Source: Desulfurivibrio alkaliphilus (GTDB lineage: Bacteria > Desulfobacterota > Desulfobulbia > Desulfobulbales > Desulfurivibrionaceae). Taken from it: a stretch of DNA of 5,378 nt. This document shows positions 5,350 through 5,378 of this stretch, piece by piece. The stretch spans positions 1-5,378 of the forward strand of contig DSDS01000069.1 of assembly GCA_011048585.1 (NCBI GenBank), in the 5' to 3' direction. Made by a program: the position numbers and the translations under genes. The first letter of the stretch is position 1; each line of letters starts with the position of its first letter. The notes beneath the pieces were generated by a model, which saw nothing but the letters and a program-made list of their open reading frames with translations, made no database searches and was not told the origin of the DNA.

Positions 5350-5378
5350 AGGCATCATCAATCAGAATAAGACGAAGC

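Larger units (their letters stand above)
5005..5378. other. AT-richer gene-free region, probably divergent intergenic
   Basis: There is no recognisable coding region in these 374 bases. They hold candidate promoters on both strands: the minus-strand one next to rnhA and a stronger plus-strand one at 5290-5318. An imperfect TTACC - 12 - GGTAA inverted repeat lies at 5165-5186. A strong Shine-Dalgarno-like GAGGAGG at 5190-5196 on the plus strand has no start codon at a usable distance. A short segment at 5219-5252 weakly recalls part of a cyclic-di-GMP-I (GEMM) riboswitch. A 31-codon minus-strand reading frame (5358-5263) has no ribosome binding site and is not credible. Base composition is clearly less GC-rich than in the genes. 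Confidence 0.6.

Noticed and set aside
5263..5358. A 31-codon minus-strand reading frame starting with two ATG codons
   Set aside because: It has no Shine-Dalgarno site and no recognisable sequence, and it crosses the plus-strand promoter and its A/T tract.

Overview
The window is a dense, one-directional block of bacterial genes. All six recognisable genes lie on the minus strand, so transcription runs from right to left. Base composition is GC-rich in the coding part, and the roughly 370 bases at the right edge are visibly more AT-rich. The gene mix is a GatCAB amidotransferase, RNase HI with a hybrid-binding domain, an HD-GYP response regulator and a deacetylase of the histone-deacetylase superfamily. 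It fits a free-living, GC-rich Gram-negative bacterium. My best guess is Desulfobacterota (former Deltaproteobacteria), but this rests on general resemblance and is not proven by the sequence.

Layout in order of transcription: (1) 5005-5378, a gene-free AT-rich region that appears to be divergent. It holds a good plus-strand sigma70-type promoter for a gene beyond the right edge and a weaker minus-strand candidate for the operon. (2) rnhA, 5004-4276. (3) A histone-deacetylase-family gene, 4279-3227, overlapping rnhA by 4 bases (ATGA). (4) A 66-base gap with a small perfect hairpin. (5) A REC plus HD-GYP response regulator, 3160-2096, starting at TTG. (6) gatC, 2096-1812, sharing one base with the regulator's stop codon (TGATG). 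(7) gatA, 1810-350, one base after gatC. (8) hisC, from 338 off the left edge (N-terminal 112 residues only).

Functionally the block mixes R-loop and RNA primer removal (RNase HI), deacetylation of an unknown substrate, cyclic-di-GMP turnover under an unknown sensor kinase (HD-GYP), tRNA-dependent Gln/Asn synthesis (GatC and GatA; gatB is not here) and histidine biosynthesis (HisC). Each protein belongs to a known family and keeps its key catalytic residues. No mobile element, CRISPR array, tRNA or rRNA was seen. The least ordinary points are the tight translational coupling of a cyclic-di-GMP response regulator to gatCA, the coupling of rnhA to the deacetylase, and the promoter and hairpin architecture at the right edge. 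I did not find a clearly new biological system.
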